Below, piece after piece: positions 21,834 through 34,856 of a stretch of DNA of 64,000 bases. The position numbers and the translations under genes are program-made. The notes below the pieces were generated by a model that was given only the letters and a program-made list of their open reading frames with translations, was not told where the DNA came from and made no database searches. Within the stretch, counting starts at the first letter, position 1, and each line of letters begins with the position of its first letter. This DNA comes from Grammothele lineata (taxonomy: Eukaryota > Basidiomycota > Agaricomycetes > Polyporales > Polyporaceae), in contig NDFF03000320.1 in the NCBI GenBank assembly GCA_002150815.3, forward strand, positions 682,001-746,000. The letters are read 5' to 3'.

Positions 21834-23645
21834 ATGGGAAATAGTGCAGGCCCATCGACGCCAACAGCTTCTCCTAAGAATGCATCAAAGCCGCGCAAAC
21901 GATTCGTCGGAAGTAAAAATGCCACCCCATCCAAGCCCGGCTACACTCCCACTGTCGCGAACCAGATTCCTCAAGACATACTAAACGATGCCCAACTGAA
22001 CGCTGCGATCAAGCAACTTCCCTCAAACTACTCTTTTGAGATTCATAAAACCATTCACCATGTACGCAAGAATCAGGCGAAGATGGTGGCCCTGCAAATG
22101 CCTGAGGGTCTGCAGATGTTTGCGTGCACGATCGCAGATATAATCGAACGGTGCGCAGGTGCAGCCGTCTCTTTCCTATGTTGTATACGGAGTTGAAGGA
22201 GTGCTGTACAACAGATTTACAAACGCACTCACCGTGATTATGGGGGACGTGACGTACGGTGCTTGCTGCATCGACGACTACACTGCGGTAGCATTAGGAT
22301 GCGATATGCTTGTGCACTACGGTCATAGCTGTCTTGGTATGTTGCTGCTCCTTCCCTGCCTCTTAACCTCTTACCTATCACTACAATGTAGTCCCCATTG
22401 ACCAAACAACGATCAAGACCCTTTACATTTTCGTAGAAATAGCAATCGATTCCTCCCATCTCGTCCAGACTATCCGTCTCAACTTCCCTAACGATAGACA
22501 ACGCTTCCACGAAACTTTGTTGGACGAGGAGGAACGGAAAGCTTCTGTCCCAGCAGGGGAGGCTTTCAAATACGGCGGTCATCTGCGAATAGAGGGCCCA
22601 CCATTTGACGATGCCCAAGGAAACGCCGAATCAAAGGACGATCTTGCGACAGCCACTCCTCACGAGCTCACCCGTCTAGCCTTGGTCTCAACGATCCAGT
22701 TCGTCTCGGCCCTATCGAACCTTAAAGATGAGCTGTCCGCGGAGTCGACAATTACCGATGTGCCTCTACTGCCGGTGGGGTTGATCGAGAGTTCTTCCGC
22801 CAGCTCTGGCACGGTATCGCAAGCTGTCGGCAGGCCGAAGTTATGGGCCGGTAAATACGACGTCTCGATACCGCGCTCCAAACCTTTGTCGCCAGGCGAG
22901 ATTCTTGGCTGCACAGCACCTCAGTTGACCGATGTAGACGCGCTCCTGTGAGTTTCGTTCTCTTGGTCGTCCAATCCGGTTCTCATCTCGCCCGTATTCT
23001 AGCTACCTGGGCGACGGTCGGTTCCACTTGGAGTCCATCATGATCGCAAACCCGGACGTCCCGGCATTCCGCTACGACCCTTACTCCAAGAAGTTCACCA
23101 GAGAACGGTATGACCATGTCGAGATGCGCACAGTGCGTGACGAAGCCGTCCAAACTGCCCGGCGGAGCATCTCGTCCCACGTTAGCCAAGACCCCGCCCT
23201 CGCCCTCGCGTCTGTCTCGCCCTCACCTTCTTCCTCCCTCGAGCCTCCTATGTGGGGTGTTGTCCTCGGTACCTTAGGAAGACAGGGCAGCTTCAAACAA
23301 CTCCGAGCAATCACTCAGCAGCTCTCCGGCGCGCGGAATGCTGTCCCGTATGTGCCCATCCTGCTTTCGGAGCTCTCGCCTGCGAAGCTCGCACTTTTCG
23401 AGCCGCACATCGCCGCGTTCGTGCAGACGTCGTGCCCACGCCTATCGATTGATTGGGGCTACGCGTTCGCGCGCCCACTCCTCAGCCCGTACGAAACAGC
23501 CGTTGCTGTCGGACAAGCGGACGGCTGGATGGCGGAGGGAGATGGAGACGCGCGTGAGCGGGCGAGGAAGGGCGGAACCTACCCCATGGATTTCTACTCG
23601 GCTGGGAGTCCATGGGCCGTAGCGAGGGCGAAGGCGATGTACTGA
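21834..23645 (+). CDS. DPH1: Diphthamide biosynthesis protein 1 (Dph1)
   Basis: Exons 21834-22150, 22215-22336, 22392-22947, 23003-23645 give 545 residues. With Dph2 it forms the iron-sulphur enzyme that transfers the 3-amino-3-carboxypropyl group of SAM to the histidine of elongation factor 2, the first step of diphthamide synthesis. The three cluster cysteines are visible in [19 protein letters not shown] and [12 protein letters not shown]. Other family stretches: [49 protein letters not shown] and [15 protein letters not shown]. The ATG at 21834 (MGNSAG) is the first in frame. The N-terminal 50 residues are low-complexity. DPH6, the last step of the same pathway, lies about 19 kb downstream on the other strand. 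Confidence 0.95.
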
Positions 23646-23933
23646 TTGTTCATACGGTTTGAGGCATTCCCATATACTTGCGATGTATCAATACGGACTC
23701 GATGTAGCGTTACGATGTTCGTTCAAACGTGTTCGGTTCCGAGAGGGACGCAGCTCCGCGATGAACGCAAAAGCGATTTGCGTAGACATATTTGGCCTAG
23801 CCCGTAGACTAATGGCATATGCCAAGAGTACATGTACAAGATGTAGAAGAAATCCAACGGTTCCCTTGTCGTCCCCGATCATACACTAGTCGCTTCGTTA
23901 GTTCGGCCGAATTATAGCTACGAACCGAACAAC

Positions 23934-26900
23934 TCACCCATAAGCGTACTCGACCTCATCCACGCCGCCACCGGATTGGAATGGTCCAGACGAGTTCCTA
24001 GGCATCGGACCGAGCTCCTCTTCCTCGTCTTCTTCGACGGCGGTACCACCTTCGTCCAGTTCGAATGGCATGACAGGCCGCAGCCCGCCGCTTCCGGAGC
24101 TGGACCGGCGTCCATGCGCAGGCGACTTCGTCAGAACAGCCATAGTCTTCGGGCTCATGTGCTGTGGGCATGTCGGGCGTAAGGGGTCAGCATCATAAAG
24201 AGTAACACAGGAGTCACGAACGACGGGGCGTGCGTACCTCCCAATTGTTGACGTTTTCGTCGGGTACGTCGCGCTTCTCACCACTTGGGTCGAGCATGCG
24301 GGAGTCCTCATTGAGCTCGCCGATCGAGACGATGCTCTCGCTGTCCGAGATGCCGTCCGCGATGTCGTGCACGAGCTCGGGCAGGCGTGCCCACGCGGGA
24401 GTGGGCGCGTCCGCGGCGGCCGTGTGCTCGGACCAGCGGAGGTACTCCTCGTACTCCTCCTCGAATGCAATGTCCTCGGTGACGTACGGCAGGAAGATGG
24501 ACGGCTCCGTAGTCTGCGCGCGCAGTGGAGGGAAAACGTCTGCGTCGACTGTGTTTGGGGTCTGCACGGGCCGCAGCATGCCCGACAACTCCGGACCGGG
24601 GTGTAGGCCCTCGAGGTGGTGGGACATGCTTGCGGCACGCCTGTGTGCACTGGACTGCACAGTTGCTTGCACGCCATAGCGCTTGTTGTTGTCTGGAGCC
24701 GCGAAGACGAGGTCATCTGAGGGCCAGCAATGGTATGGCAGGAGACGAATACGTACAGAACTTCACCAGGTGGCGCAAAGCTTGTTCTTGTGCCTATAGT
24801 GAGGTAAACTCGGCCGCAGATCCGGACAGCCCTGAACACACAACACCCACCTGCGCGTCATACACGTCGTCCACCTCGATGCCAGTGAGCCACTCGTCTC
24901 GGAGGTCGGGCCTGCAGTTCAGGTAAATCGCCGTGATGACCTGCATGTTCGCTGAAACGCGCACGCGGCGCCGCTCAGCCCATTGCCGAACGATGCGAGA
25001 CAGGCCATGCTCACATTGACGCCACTTGCGGCCGCAGAAGGGCACTTGGCTCTTGATCAACTTGAGGACATGCAGTTGCAGCATGGGGTGCTGAACTTTC
25101 AATATCCGCTTCAACACCGCCTGCCACCGTCACCTCGTCAATCAACCCCGCCATCCGACGAACGCGATGTAAGCGGGGGCTCACCGAACTCTTGTACTGG
25201 ACGAGCATACGGATACGGTGCGAGCGGTGCTTGGACAGTTTTTGCATGATCTTGGCAAAGTTGATTGTGGAGAAGAAGTTGCGCCACGAGAAGTCGGTGA
25301 GCAAGTCGACCTCCTCATCATGCTTTTGCCCGTTCGGGAGGATGGTCGTCCGCACGATCGTCTGCCGCGACGGGCGCTGCATGTGCTCGTCAACGCCGCC
25401 GGATTCGGACCGCCGCGCGAACCTCGTGCAGTACCGGAAGAAGCTGGGAAAGCTTCGGTGAATCGATGAATGCGGGAGAGATTGAGCCTGCGCCACCGTC
25501 TCTGACCAACGTGGATACAAGACAGCGCGCCCGGTCGAAAACTTACTTGTGCTCTGGGGAGTCTGCCTTGGAGACGACGGCCGTCGAGACCTCCTGCAGC
25601 CCGAAGATCTTCAAGATCAGGAGCAGGCAGTTGGTATCCAGCAGAAGCTGGCCCAGGTGGTGGAACTTCATCACGTCTGCAAGCCGCACAGGTCAGAAGC
25701 CGGAAGCTGTCGACCCGGCGCAGCGGAAACTCACGGGACATCTTGAACCACTTGAGCGTGAGTAGCAGGATAGCCGAGACCGCCTTGGACGTGATTTCAC
25801 GGTGCCGTGTCACATCTATCTCGTCGAGCGTGGCGGGCTTCGGAGGTGCTTGCTCCAGCGCTGTGCGGCGAGGTCAGCTATTCTGGGGAGGCTATCGGAG
25901 GGGAACGGCGTGATTTACGCACGCGAGACGACGCCTGGAGGGAAGCCGGCGGCGGCGGACGGGGGAGCACCGCCGTTGCCGGTCGAAACCGTTGCGAGGA
26001 GCAGCTTGAGCAACACGAGCACCCATCCCGACAGCACGGGCAGCACCGCGCCCTAGACGGAAAGAGCGCTCAGGCACGAGATCGAGCGGTGGCGTCAGAC
26101 GGACATACTTACATAGATCTGCTCGACCCTCTTGAGGCGGAGGAGGTCCTCGTGGCGCTCCACCGCCCGGCGCTTCTCCGCGGTTGTCTCGCCCTCCGCG
26201 ATCGCTCTCTTCGCCTCTGCGAGCTGGACGTCGAGCAGGGCGACGTCGGGCAGTTTCTCGGCCACGTCCTCGTCCTGCGTCGGGCACTGTCCAGGCCGTC
26301 GTGCCATCAGTTCATATGCGCTTCCGTATCAGCGAAGGTGTCTAGGGGGCTCACGATAGGCGGGATCTTGGGCTCGGACGGCCGCTCGGCGCCCGGGAGG
26401 TACTCCAGGCCGCTCTCGACGGTCATGCACTCCTCGCGCGTCCGCCACATCTGCCACAGGGACAGGCTGACGTACATGTGCTTCGCGTAGAGCCTGTCTG
26501 CCTCGTCGATGGCGAAGGGCACCAGCCGCGCGTCATTGTATCCGATGCGGCTCCGCGAGAACGGGAACAGGAATGGCCTGTTCTGGTCCGTCTGGAACTG
26601 CTGCTTCTTGGGCTTGGGGGACGGCGGCGGAGACGGCGCTGGCGTGGCGGGCTGGGGGATAGAGCGGAAGGAAGATCCTGTCTGGGACGCGTTGAATGGG
26701 TGCTGCATCCCGGGGTGCGACCCGTCCTGATGTTGCGACTCGGTGCCATCGTGGTCGTAGTGGTGCCGCACCGGGATAGGCGAGTATGCGTTGGCGAGCT
26801 TCGTCGTCGTCACGGATGCGGCCGCGGGCACCTTCAGAGGCTGGGGGTTAAACGTGGGATATTTGACGGATATTTCCTGCCGGAAGAGCTCGAGATCGAT

Positions 26901-28201
26901 GGGCGATGCCTTGACGGGGCCAACTGGAGCTGGCGTTAGGGGAAAGCGGCTGCAGAACCACCACGATGCCATACGAACCTTCGTCGGCCACAGGCGAGAG
27001 CCCCGCGAGCTCGCGGGTGAGCTTCTTCACAGATGCTAGCTCGCGAATGCCGCCACAGCACGTCAGGATCGTCTTCCAAAGCACTAGCAAGAGCTGGGAC
27101 AACGGCCATGAGACTCATCCGATAAGATCACGAGGCACGAGAAGCTCGCACTTTCTTCACGGGGTACCCTTTGGCGCTTTTATCCTTCAGGCCAGCTACT
27201 ACGTTGAACAGATAAACGGGCAAGGGTGGGTCGAGGCTCACTGTTGCGAACACAAGGGGATCAGCGTCGTATCCCTCCGGCGCGGACGGCATCGCTCACT
27301 AAGCTCGTCAGCGAAATCGTCATGGGCTTTGAAAACCTCGACCATGTGATAAAGCATCCCTAAGTACACAGACAGCTCCGTAGTCACTTCTTCCATGATA
27401 TCTGCTTTATCCTGCGGAGAGATGCTGAGGTGGGAGGCGTCTGCATCTGATAGGCTGCTGTAAGGGGGTCAGTAACGTGAGAAAAGCGCATTCAACCGCG
27501 GCGCAAGCTCTCACCATAGTAAGTCGTGTTTATGACTCGCAATTTTGATGGCTTCGATGATGTTATTCAATCCGTTGGCTGTCCGGACGACCTTACAGTT
27601 TTCGATGATCCAATGTAGCTGATCTTCCGGCGAAGTCGTCTCGGCGAACGTGCCTAGACCGAGAGTCAGTGGCGCGCCCGCGAGACAAACGGCATTGGTA
27701 CATGCCTTGGAGCAGGTAAAACAGGCGGCGCGCGTTTGTGAATCGGATCTCGGCGTCGCGGTGCTCCAGGCTTTCAAGTAACACCTGGACGTGGGCCTTT
27801 CGCTGTGCGAACGGGCTGGTCGTCCATTCTGCGGCGCATCAGCAAATCCCACAGATGTGCGAGGGCAGGCACGGACCTCCGGGGAATGAGCCCTCCCATG
27901 CCTTGAGGTTCTCAGCCACCTGTGGCATCTCCACATACGAGTAGAACTCTTCTATCTCGTTGAGAACGTGGTCTTCGTCATCATAGCGAAAGTCATAGAA
28001 CGATTGCTACTTGCTCCGAGCGTCAGATGGGAAATGAGTCAACGCGAAGCGCGAATAGACACGGACCTTGGGCTTCGGCGCGGAGCCGACCATGGCCTTT
28101 AGCTGGCCGAGGGTGATCGAGTCGAGGCCGACTTGCTGCGGGGTGCGGAGGTCAACAGGAGCCCTGTACGCGAAGAAAGAGGAGATTTGAGGCAGTACCA
28201 T
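23934..28201 (-). CDS. FAR11: STRIPAK scaffold FAR11/STRIP (N1221 and DUF3402 domains)
   Basis: Eighteen exons from 28201 to 23934, all phase-checked. In transcript order: 28201-28067, 28006-27877, 27828-27706, 27653-27515, 27457-27300, 27240-27152, 27093-26979, 26929-26355, 26274-26113, 26052-25923, 25860-25735, 25676-25547, 25443-25185, 25120-25015, 24951-24851, 24793-24757, 24692-24238, 24161-23934. Product 1065 residues. The N1221 part includes YDDEDHVLNEIEEFYSYVE, HWIIENCKVVRTANGLNNII and LLLVLWKTILTCCGGIREL. The DUF3402 part includes REITSKAVSAILLLTLKWFK, HHLGQLLLDTNCLLLILKIF, SWRNFFSTINFAKIMQKLSK and NMQVITAIYLNCRPDLRDEW. In yeasts and filamentous fungi this protein scaffolds the STRIPAK phosphatase-kinase complex (cell fusion, septation, TORC2 antagonism). 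One intron (27654-27705) appears to be GC-AG, and two donors are GTCCGT. Confidence 0.94.
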
Positions 28202-29048
28202 GCTGGGCGTCGCTGAGAGGGAGCGAGGCGAGGGGCGGTCTTGAGGCGTCCGGGGCGGGTGCCGGGGCGCGGTGGGCGCGTGGAGATGGGACGCGTCGGC
28301 TGTTCAGGCGTCGGATGGGGCGTTCAGCGAGGAGATGGGCGCGTCGGGGGTCGGAGCCGGGGCTGCGGGCAACGCGGCGGACACGATGGTGGGCGCGGCA
28401 GACGGAGACAGAGACGGGGGCACGGACGGAGAGAGAGTGGGTGCGCTGAGTGCGGCGCTGGGACTCGAGAGGCGAGACTGCCGCAGGCGCTCGGAGACGC
28501 CGGCCGGACAGTGCGCCGCGGCGGCAGAGAGGGGCCCCGAAAAAGGGACGCTGACTAAGCGGGAGGGGGCAGAAAGAGACGGGGGCGGTTGTTTTGAACG
28601 CAAGCCACGACGACATTGGCCCCCAGGATCGACCCTCCCTCCCCCGTCGGTCCTTCGTCTCGTCTCGTCCCGTCTCGTCCCCAGTTTCCACTCGCGCGAA
28701 CGACGACTCCGGCGGCGTCGACTCAGGAGAGGGCGTTCTAGTCCCCACCAGCGATTCTCTCGACGGTCGGGAGGGTGCTTCGGCCACCGTCTGCCTCGTC
28801 CCATCGCCCCCACACCACCAGCATCCAAAAGGCACGCCTTCGCTGTGCGTACGCCATCGACACCACCTCCTTCACCCGCCTCCTTTCGGTCTTCCCGCCT
28901 TTCGTGTCCCTTTACGACCTACTTTACGACCGGCCTCAGGCCCTTTCAATCCACGCCGCATCTCCCGGCCCCTCTGTCATAGGCACCTGCTCAGCCACTC
29001 CCGGTCGAGCAGCTTCCTGTGGCACCTCCCATCCCCTCCCTCTTGCAG
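28202..29048. promoter_or_regulatory. Divergent promoter, FAR11 / cyclin
   Basis: 847 bases between the two start codons. Long open frames exist here on both strands (28304-28828 minus, 28272-28982 plus) but they mirror a strong purine/pyrimidine skew and contain no domain. C/T-rich stretches just before 29049 look like 5' UTR. The frame of 28304-28828 is the same as FAR11 exon 1 but is closed by a stop at 28304. Confidence 0.5.
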
Positions 29049-31480
29049 ATGCCAGTCCCTGTCCCGGTCTACACCAAGCAACCCGCCCACCCAGTGATCA
29101 AGATCAATCGCGACCTTCAGTCTGATAACAAATCCTCGGTCTTTCAGCACTTCTCCCACTCCTTGCCCCTTCCGCCGCAGGGACCTCCCCCGTCCCTCGC
29201 CACGAGGGAGGAGTGGATCAGTTCCCTTCCGTCTTGGAGGAGGAACAAGCCTCGCCGCATTTGGGAGGAAGACGCAGCATTCGCTCAGGACCACCTCCAG
29301 GGTTTTGAAGAAGGGTTAGCCGTTGCGGACAACGCATCGGTTATTAAAGGACAGCCCGCGCAAGCGAGTATTCCGCCCGTCCGTGAAGCCTGTGCCGCAG
29401 TTCAATCATCTGCAGGCATGTACATCCCGCAGGAGGATATCGACGATGAGATGAATGGCTATCCGGCTACCATGCGGGACTGGCGCAGCGACGACGAGTA
29501 CCTACCTGACGTCTCTCCCGTCAAGCAGAAGTCTTTCCATCGTAACCTCCTCGATGTTCCCATGGACCGCCCGGGAGATTCTCGCCTCATCGCCCGCTCC
29601 TACTCAGCGCCCGTCCCCCACGATGCGTATGCTCGGTATGAGCGGGGTGCATTCAGCCCTGTGCTCGAAGATTACTCCCCTCAAGTAGCCGAGGATCTTT
29701 CTCCCGAACAGGCGGGTGGTGCCGAACCTGGTTCTAGCCCCATTGGGCCGGCTACACCTTTCGCAGACTTCGTCGACAACGCTTTCGCGGAGGCGCATCA
29801 TATCCCGAATAACGGCCAGGGCGCTCAAGCCACCTATCCGACTCACGACGGGTATCATGCCTCCTGTTACCAGTGTCAGGCCTACCAGGCAGCGCAGCCC
29901 TTGCAGCAGGCCCCCGCTGCTGAGTCAGTCGTGACGCCCGTGGCCACGGATGCTTACAAGAAGCTCGCTGCCCCACTTTCGGAGTGGATCGTCAATTTCG
30001 TGTGGAAGGTCTGCACGAGCGGCATGCGTCTCCCCCCGGAGTACGCTCAGCCGATGTATGTCCACTTCTACTCCTTTGTGCACTGTGATACTGAAGTACT
30101 GTGTTCTAGGGCCTTTGTCAAGCACTACCCCGCGACCCCTCCCAGTCACCTGGGAGCGTTGACACACTCCATGCTGCTCTCAACCCTTCTGCAGCCTTCT
30201 GCGATCTTCCTCGCCCTGTGGTACATTGTGCGCTTGCCTGTGTTCTTCGGGCCCGTGGGTCTGGGGTCGGAGCATGTGAAGGAGATGCGCTTCCGTGCCG
30301 AATTGCTGGGCGAGGCCCATCTGGGTGCAGATAGGGAGACAATTGAGGCCTACGCCCCTTTCCGTCTCATTCTCCTTGGTTGTATGTTGGCCAACAAATG
30401 GCTGGACGACCATACATTCTCCAACAAGACCTGGTACGTGGCACCCATTATTCGTCCTGCGTAGTTCAATGTGCTGACATTATATTTAGGCATACTATCT
30501 CCAATGTTCCTATCCGGTCGCTAAACAGGCTGGAGGCTCTGGCTCTGGACATATTCAAGTATGACCTGACCATTGCCCCTCAAGACTGGTCCGTCTGGCT
30601 TTCGGACATCATGGCCTACCACCAGACTTTATCGTCGCCGCTGTTCCCGCAACCTATTGGTCGTCCGTCCACCAGCCCCCACGTCATTGTGCGTCAAGCC
30701 ATCGAGACGCTCATCAATGCCAAGCCGACTGCATGCACTTGCAATGGCGCCGAAGGTCAAGTTTGCGCCACGCCGCCTCAGCCGGTGTTCGTTAGTCTCG
30801 AGGACAAGAAGAAGGCGGAGAACGAGAGTTACATGGAGGACGTTCTGGAAATTGATCTGGACGAAGATGGCCCGCTCAGAGAGGAGTACCTTCCCAGGAG
30901 GCGGACGAGCACCAGGACGTACAATGGAACCGCTGACGCGTACAAGGCGCCGGAGCGTGCGCTTCCGCCTCCCGCCAAGTGGAGTCCGGCCGCGGATGAG
31001 CCCATCATTCGGGATCACGCTCGAGGCCACGCTCAATACGTTGCCCCTCAACCGGTGTCACATCTCGGTGTGCCTCCACTACCCATTCCGTACCAGGTCG
31101 CGGCCGATGTTCACCGTCCGTCTTGGCCCGTGGGTGGTTACGTCGCCAGGCCGGAGGTCATCGCTCGGCCTGCCGCATTCCCTCCGCCACCGCAGCCGCT
31201 GTACCAGCCTATCGTCCCTACTCTCGATTACGGCTACGCCATGAGTGCTCCTCAGCACGGCCACGCGCGCTCCCACTCCCTCTCATACAACCATGCTGTC
31301 GCCGAGCAACTCCCCGGACGTCTGCGGTCGTTCTCCCAAACGCAGTTCGATCATGACGTCCGCGCTTCCGAAGCACAGTACGTTTCCCCGCCCTTGTGGG
31401 GAAGGTACAACCATATCGGCTTTCCGACGTCCTATGATCGCCCGTTTGGGCTCACTCACCGCCCCTCGCTCAAGGCATGA
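29049..31480 (+). CDS. Cyclin-box protein, Pcl/Pho80-like (uncertain subfamily)
   Basis: Exons 29049-30055, 30110-30433, 30490-31480 give 773 residues. A cyclin box lies around residues 345-470: LGALTHSMLLSTLLQPSAIF, LALWYIVRLPVFF, then FRLILLGCMLANKWLDDHTF, TISNVPIRSLNRLEALALDI and FKYDLTI. The last two are typical of cyclin N-terminal folds that contact a CDK. The long N-terminus is Pro/Ser-rich. The C-terminus is rich in Pro, His and Tyr and probably disordered. Intron 1 (30056-30109, 54 nt) has no stop and is a multiple of three, so retention would insert 18 residues next to the cyclin box. The partner kinase cannot be told from the sequence. Confidence 0.82.
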
Positions 31481-34400
31481 GGTTGTATAACACGCGTTCT
31501 AGATTCGCAACGGAGATTTAGATAGTTGCGTCCGACCCCCTTACTCTCCACGCACCATTCATTATAATAATCGCCTCCCGTCGCTTTCTGGTGTACCATC
31601 TTCCCCTACTGTGGAGTTATCATGCGCTAGCGCACGGTAGCTCCTACGCCACTCACTATTGCGCGCCAGTTCCCCGCAGTTCCCGGCCACCGTTTCCATG
31701 TCTCTCGCAACATCGTTTGTCTACTGGGCTTTCCGTCATCCACGACATATCCATCCTGTCTTCGAGGATCGCCCCCACTCATCTCCACTGGTCGCTCAAG
31801 CATGATCCTCGCACTTCGTATCTATTCTCACTACTATCGGCTCACGATCAGGGTCTGGGGACGCTATGCGTTCCCGCCTGTCACGCGCCGAGGAGCACCC
31901 GTGGCTCGTGGCGCAGTATATCAGCATACCGAACGTTGGACGGTTCCATCCCTCTCGTCGTTTGATAACGCCGCTTCTCGTCTCGGTCTCCTCGTGTACA
32001 GATACCTACCCGACCTTACATTCACGGTTCCACTACCTCCCTAATGTTGTTTCACGCCCATCGCTCTCCCATTCTCGACCTTCTGGTTCACCATCACGTA
32101 CGTCTGTTCTGCTGCACTTTGTCTCACCCCACACAAACGCACAAAAACATACGGAAAACCCAGAAAACCCCATTACTCACGTCGCATACGTAACTCGCAT
32201 CTCTGTCTTCCGTTCAACAGTCGTTTCATCCTCCGCCTCAGCCACCTATCCGCCTCCGTGGTTGCCCCTCCTTCCACCCTCCCCCTCTTCATCAGGCACG
32301 GGAGGCGTACCCGCCTGTTGTGTATTTTCCTTGAGACGAAGCTCCCTTGCTCCACCCTACCTCCGTCTTCGCGATCCCCCCTCCCGTAGCATGCTTCGCG
32401 CTCATAGGTCGTTTATGTGTACCTGACTAGTCGTGCCCCTGTGTCTCCGGCATCCTCCGCGAGCCCTTGCTCCTGCTTGCTGTACATGTCGCTGTCAAAT
32501 GGAGACCGTTATGCTTTGGCCGATTACTTGCTCCGTGTGTGTACTATACCCCTCCGGGTCCGGATATGCGCGTGAAGGACAAGTGGACGACGCCCAGCGC
32601 AGGGCAAATGCTGTAGAACTACAGAAGTCATTCGCTAGTTGAGAACGTCGGCAAATGCGTACTACGTGAGAAGGGTCAGGAAGGGGAGGCCCTATCTCCC
32701 TCTATCGAAGTCCCTGCATCTAATGTCTCTAGCCTGTGGAAGCATCTGCGGTTTGTATTACAGCCGCCGCGAAGGAGCACGCCACCCACGTTGGCAGGCG
32801 AACAGGGTTGGGGTGCGCAGATACGGCGGACATACTATGTTCCCGGGTACTACATAGCGTGCCGGACACATGCACGCACTGGGCGGCGTTGAAGAATTCA
32901 GAGCGAAAGCTCATCAGCGATCCACTGCGAGTCGTGGCAGGTAGAGCGGCTTGCTATGAGGAGTTGAGGGGCTGGGGATCTTTGTAAACGCGACCAGAAC
33001 AAACTTTGTCATGGGCACGAGTAAGCACCAGGACAGAATCCCCTCACACTCCCAGCGTATACGGAGAGCCCGAGGACTATGACCTGGAGTCGATGACTAG
33101 CTATGTATGTAGAATTTTGAACGCAGGACGGGCGAGGTCGTCAGTGCGAAGCTCCCAATGCCGGGCTTCGTACTACATGTATTTCACCATTCCCAGTACC
33201 TCCCCGAGCTCTCGCGAGGCCTTCACTGGCAGACAGTGTTCTATGCGCTTACCATTCACATGTATATACTGTATGGACTCGAAACGACACGCTTTCTCAT
33301 GCCCTCATTACTGGACGATAGGTTCCACGATACGAAGGCCGGGATCCGGTACTTCATCTGCAGCCTCAGGCTTCTGTGACTGGGCGGCGGACTGACTATG
33401 TTTCTTGGCTCAACTCGTTGTACAACGATCCCATGTAAGAGTACTTATCCCAGCATTGTCTCTGGTGCAATTACGATCCTTCTTCTCAGCACGATGTTAG
33501 TTCAGTGATAAATGTCGTCACAGGCCTTTCGCGGGAGTCTCTTGGGCCCTATTTTGCAGGCCCGTAGGTTTAAGTAATATTCACATCGCGATGCGGCTCA
33601 AGCAGGTGTCGGCGTCAACAGCTGTTTGGTCTTGCTTGGCGGCTTCGTGGACCAGTCAAGTAGACGCCAACCACCGAAGTTTTCAGCCATCCAACTCTCG
33701 ACAGCTTCTGAACGAGACCACGTATACGGATGACCTTCCTCGAGGTATCGGTGATTACACAAAAACCTACTCCATGACATTTAAGACCGGGCGGTGCGTA
33801 TATTTCCGCTTCTACGCAGGCGAATGACGGGCTTCCCTGTGCGCGATCATAACTGTTACGTGCAACGTCCGCCGGGTCTAGGAAGATTCTCCGTGAGGTG
33901 AGCACTCGAGTTTTGTACCCCTTTACCCCTTTCCGATGATGCTAGCTATATTCCCAAACATACGAACGCCCCGTGCGTCGTGAAATTACATACTCTACAA
34001 CGGTATCTGAGCCCCATTCTTCCATCCACCCCTCTATTTCAACTTCTATCTCGCCTCCCCGCACGCGATATTGCACACCTACTGACGGGCTACCCTTTTA
34101 TAATCCACAGTGATAGTGTACCGCCAAGCGGGTGTATGCTTGCGTGCGCGCTGTCGACCATGAGCAGCGATTTCGGCCACTCAGATCTTTGCCTCAAGCT
34201 GCCGCCATTCAGAGAACGCCGGTTGGGGATATTGGTAAGCCTTTTTCGCTACGGCTACGACATGTTTTGCCTCGTTCCTTGCGCTCTCTATCCCTCTCCC
34301 GACACGGTCCTCTTGGCGCGTTTGATGACAACTTTATTCACACTGTATGAACGCCGTCGCTCAAGGCGACGGTGTCTTGAGTAAACCTTTTCTACAACGG

Positions 34401-34856
34401 TATCTGACGCTTCTACTGTATCTCGTCGCTTTTCACTCCTGTTGGCTGATGGCATTAGCGTGCTGATTGACTTTCTTCCAGGATCCTGCTAATTTCTGCA
34501 CATTCTTGCTCAGCAAAAGCGTACCTGTCGCAGTGATACATAGTCGTAGAGTACTCTGTATGCGCTGATCCCTGCAGCAATACATCCTGTCTTCTTTTCT
34601 ACGTCGCAAGCCAGAAGTCGGATTGTCATATATCTGTTGCTCGCACGCAACAAGTGTAGAGAATCATGGCAAATGCACAACACAGCAAGTTACACAGCGA
34701 TGCAGACATACAGCTGGATCATACACCACTCTCCCATCCTCGTATGCACAGCAGCCACTGCCGCGTACCTCCAAGAAACGAATCGTCAAATCGCGTCAAT
34801 CTCCCTGGTACAAATCCAGAAGGCAGCTGGGACAACGTCCACACACGCAGGCGTGC
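31481..34856. other. 3.4-kb spacer without a supportable gene
   Basis: The first 900 bases are C/T-rich and likely include a long 3' UTR of the cyclin gene. Frames such as 32433-32642 and 33591-33827 lack splice-consistent extension and protein-like composition. A 17-bp exact repeat (33994-34010 and 34391-34407) and a 7-bp-stem hairpin (34354-34372) are present. An untranslated RNA gene cannot be excluded. Confidence 0.5.

Noticed and set aside
28272..28982. Long open frames on both strands between FAR11 and the cyclin gene
   Set aside because: They mirror the strand's base skew, overlap each other and contain no domain. The stop at 28304 separates the minus frame from FAR11.
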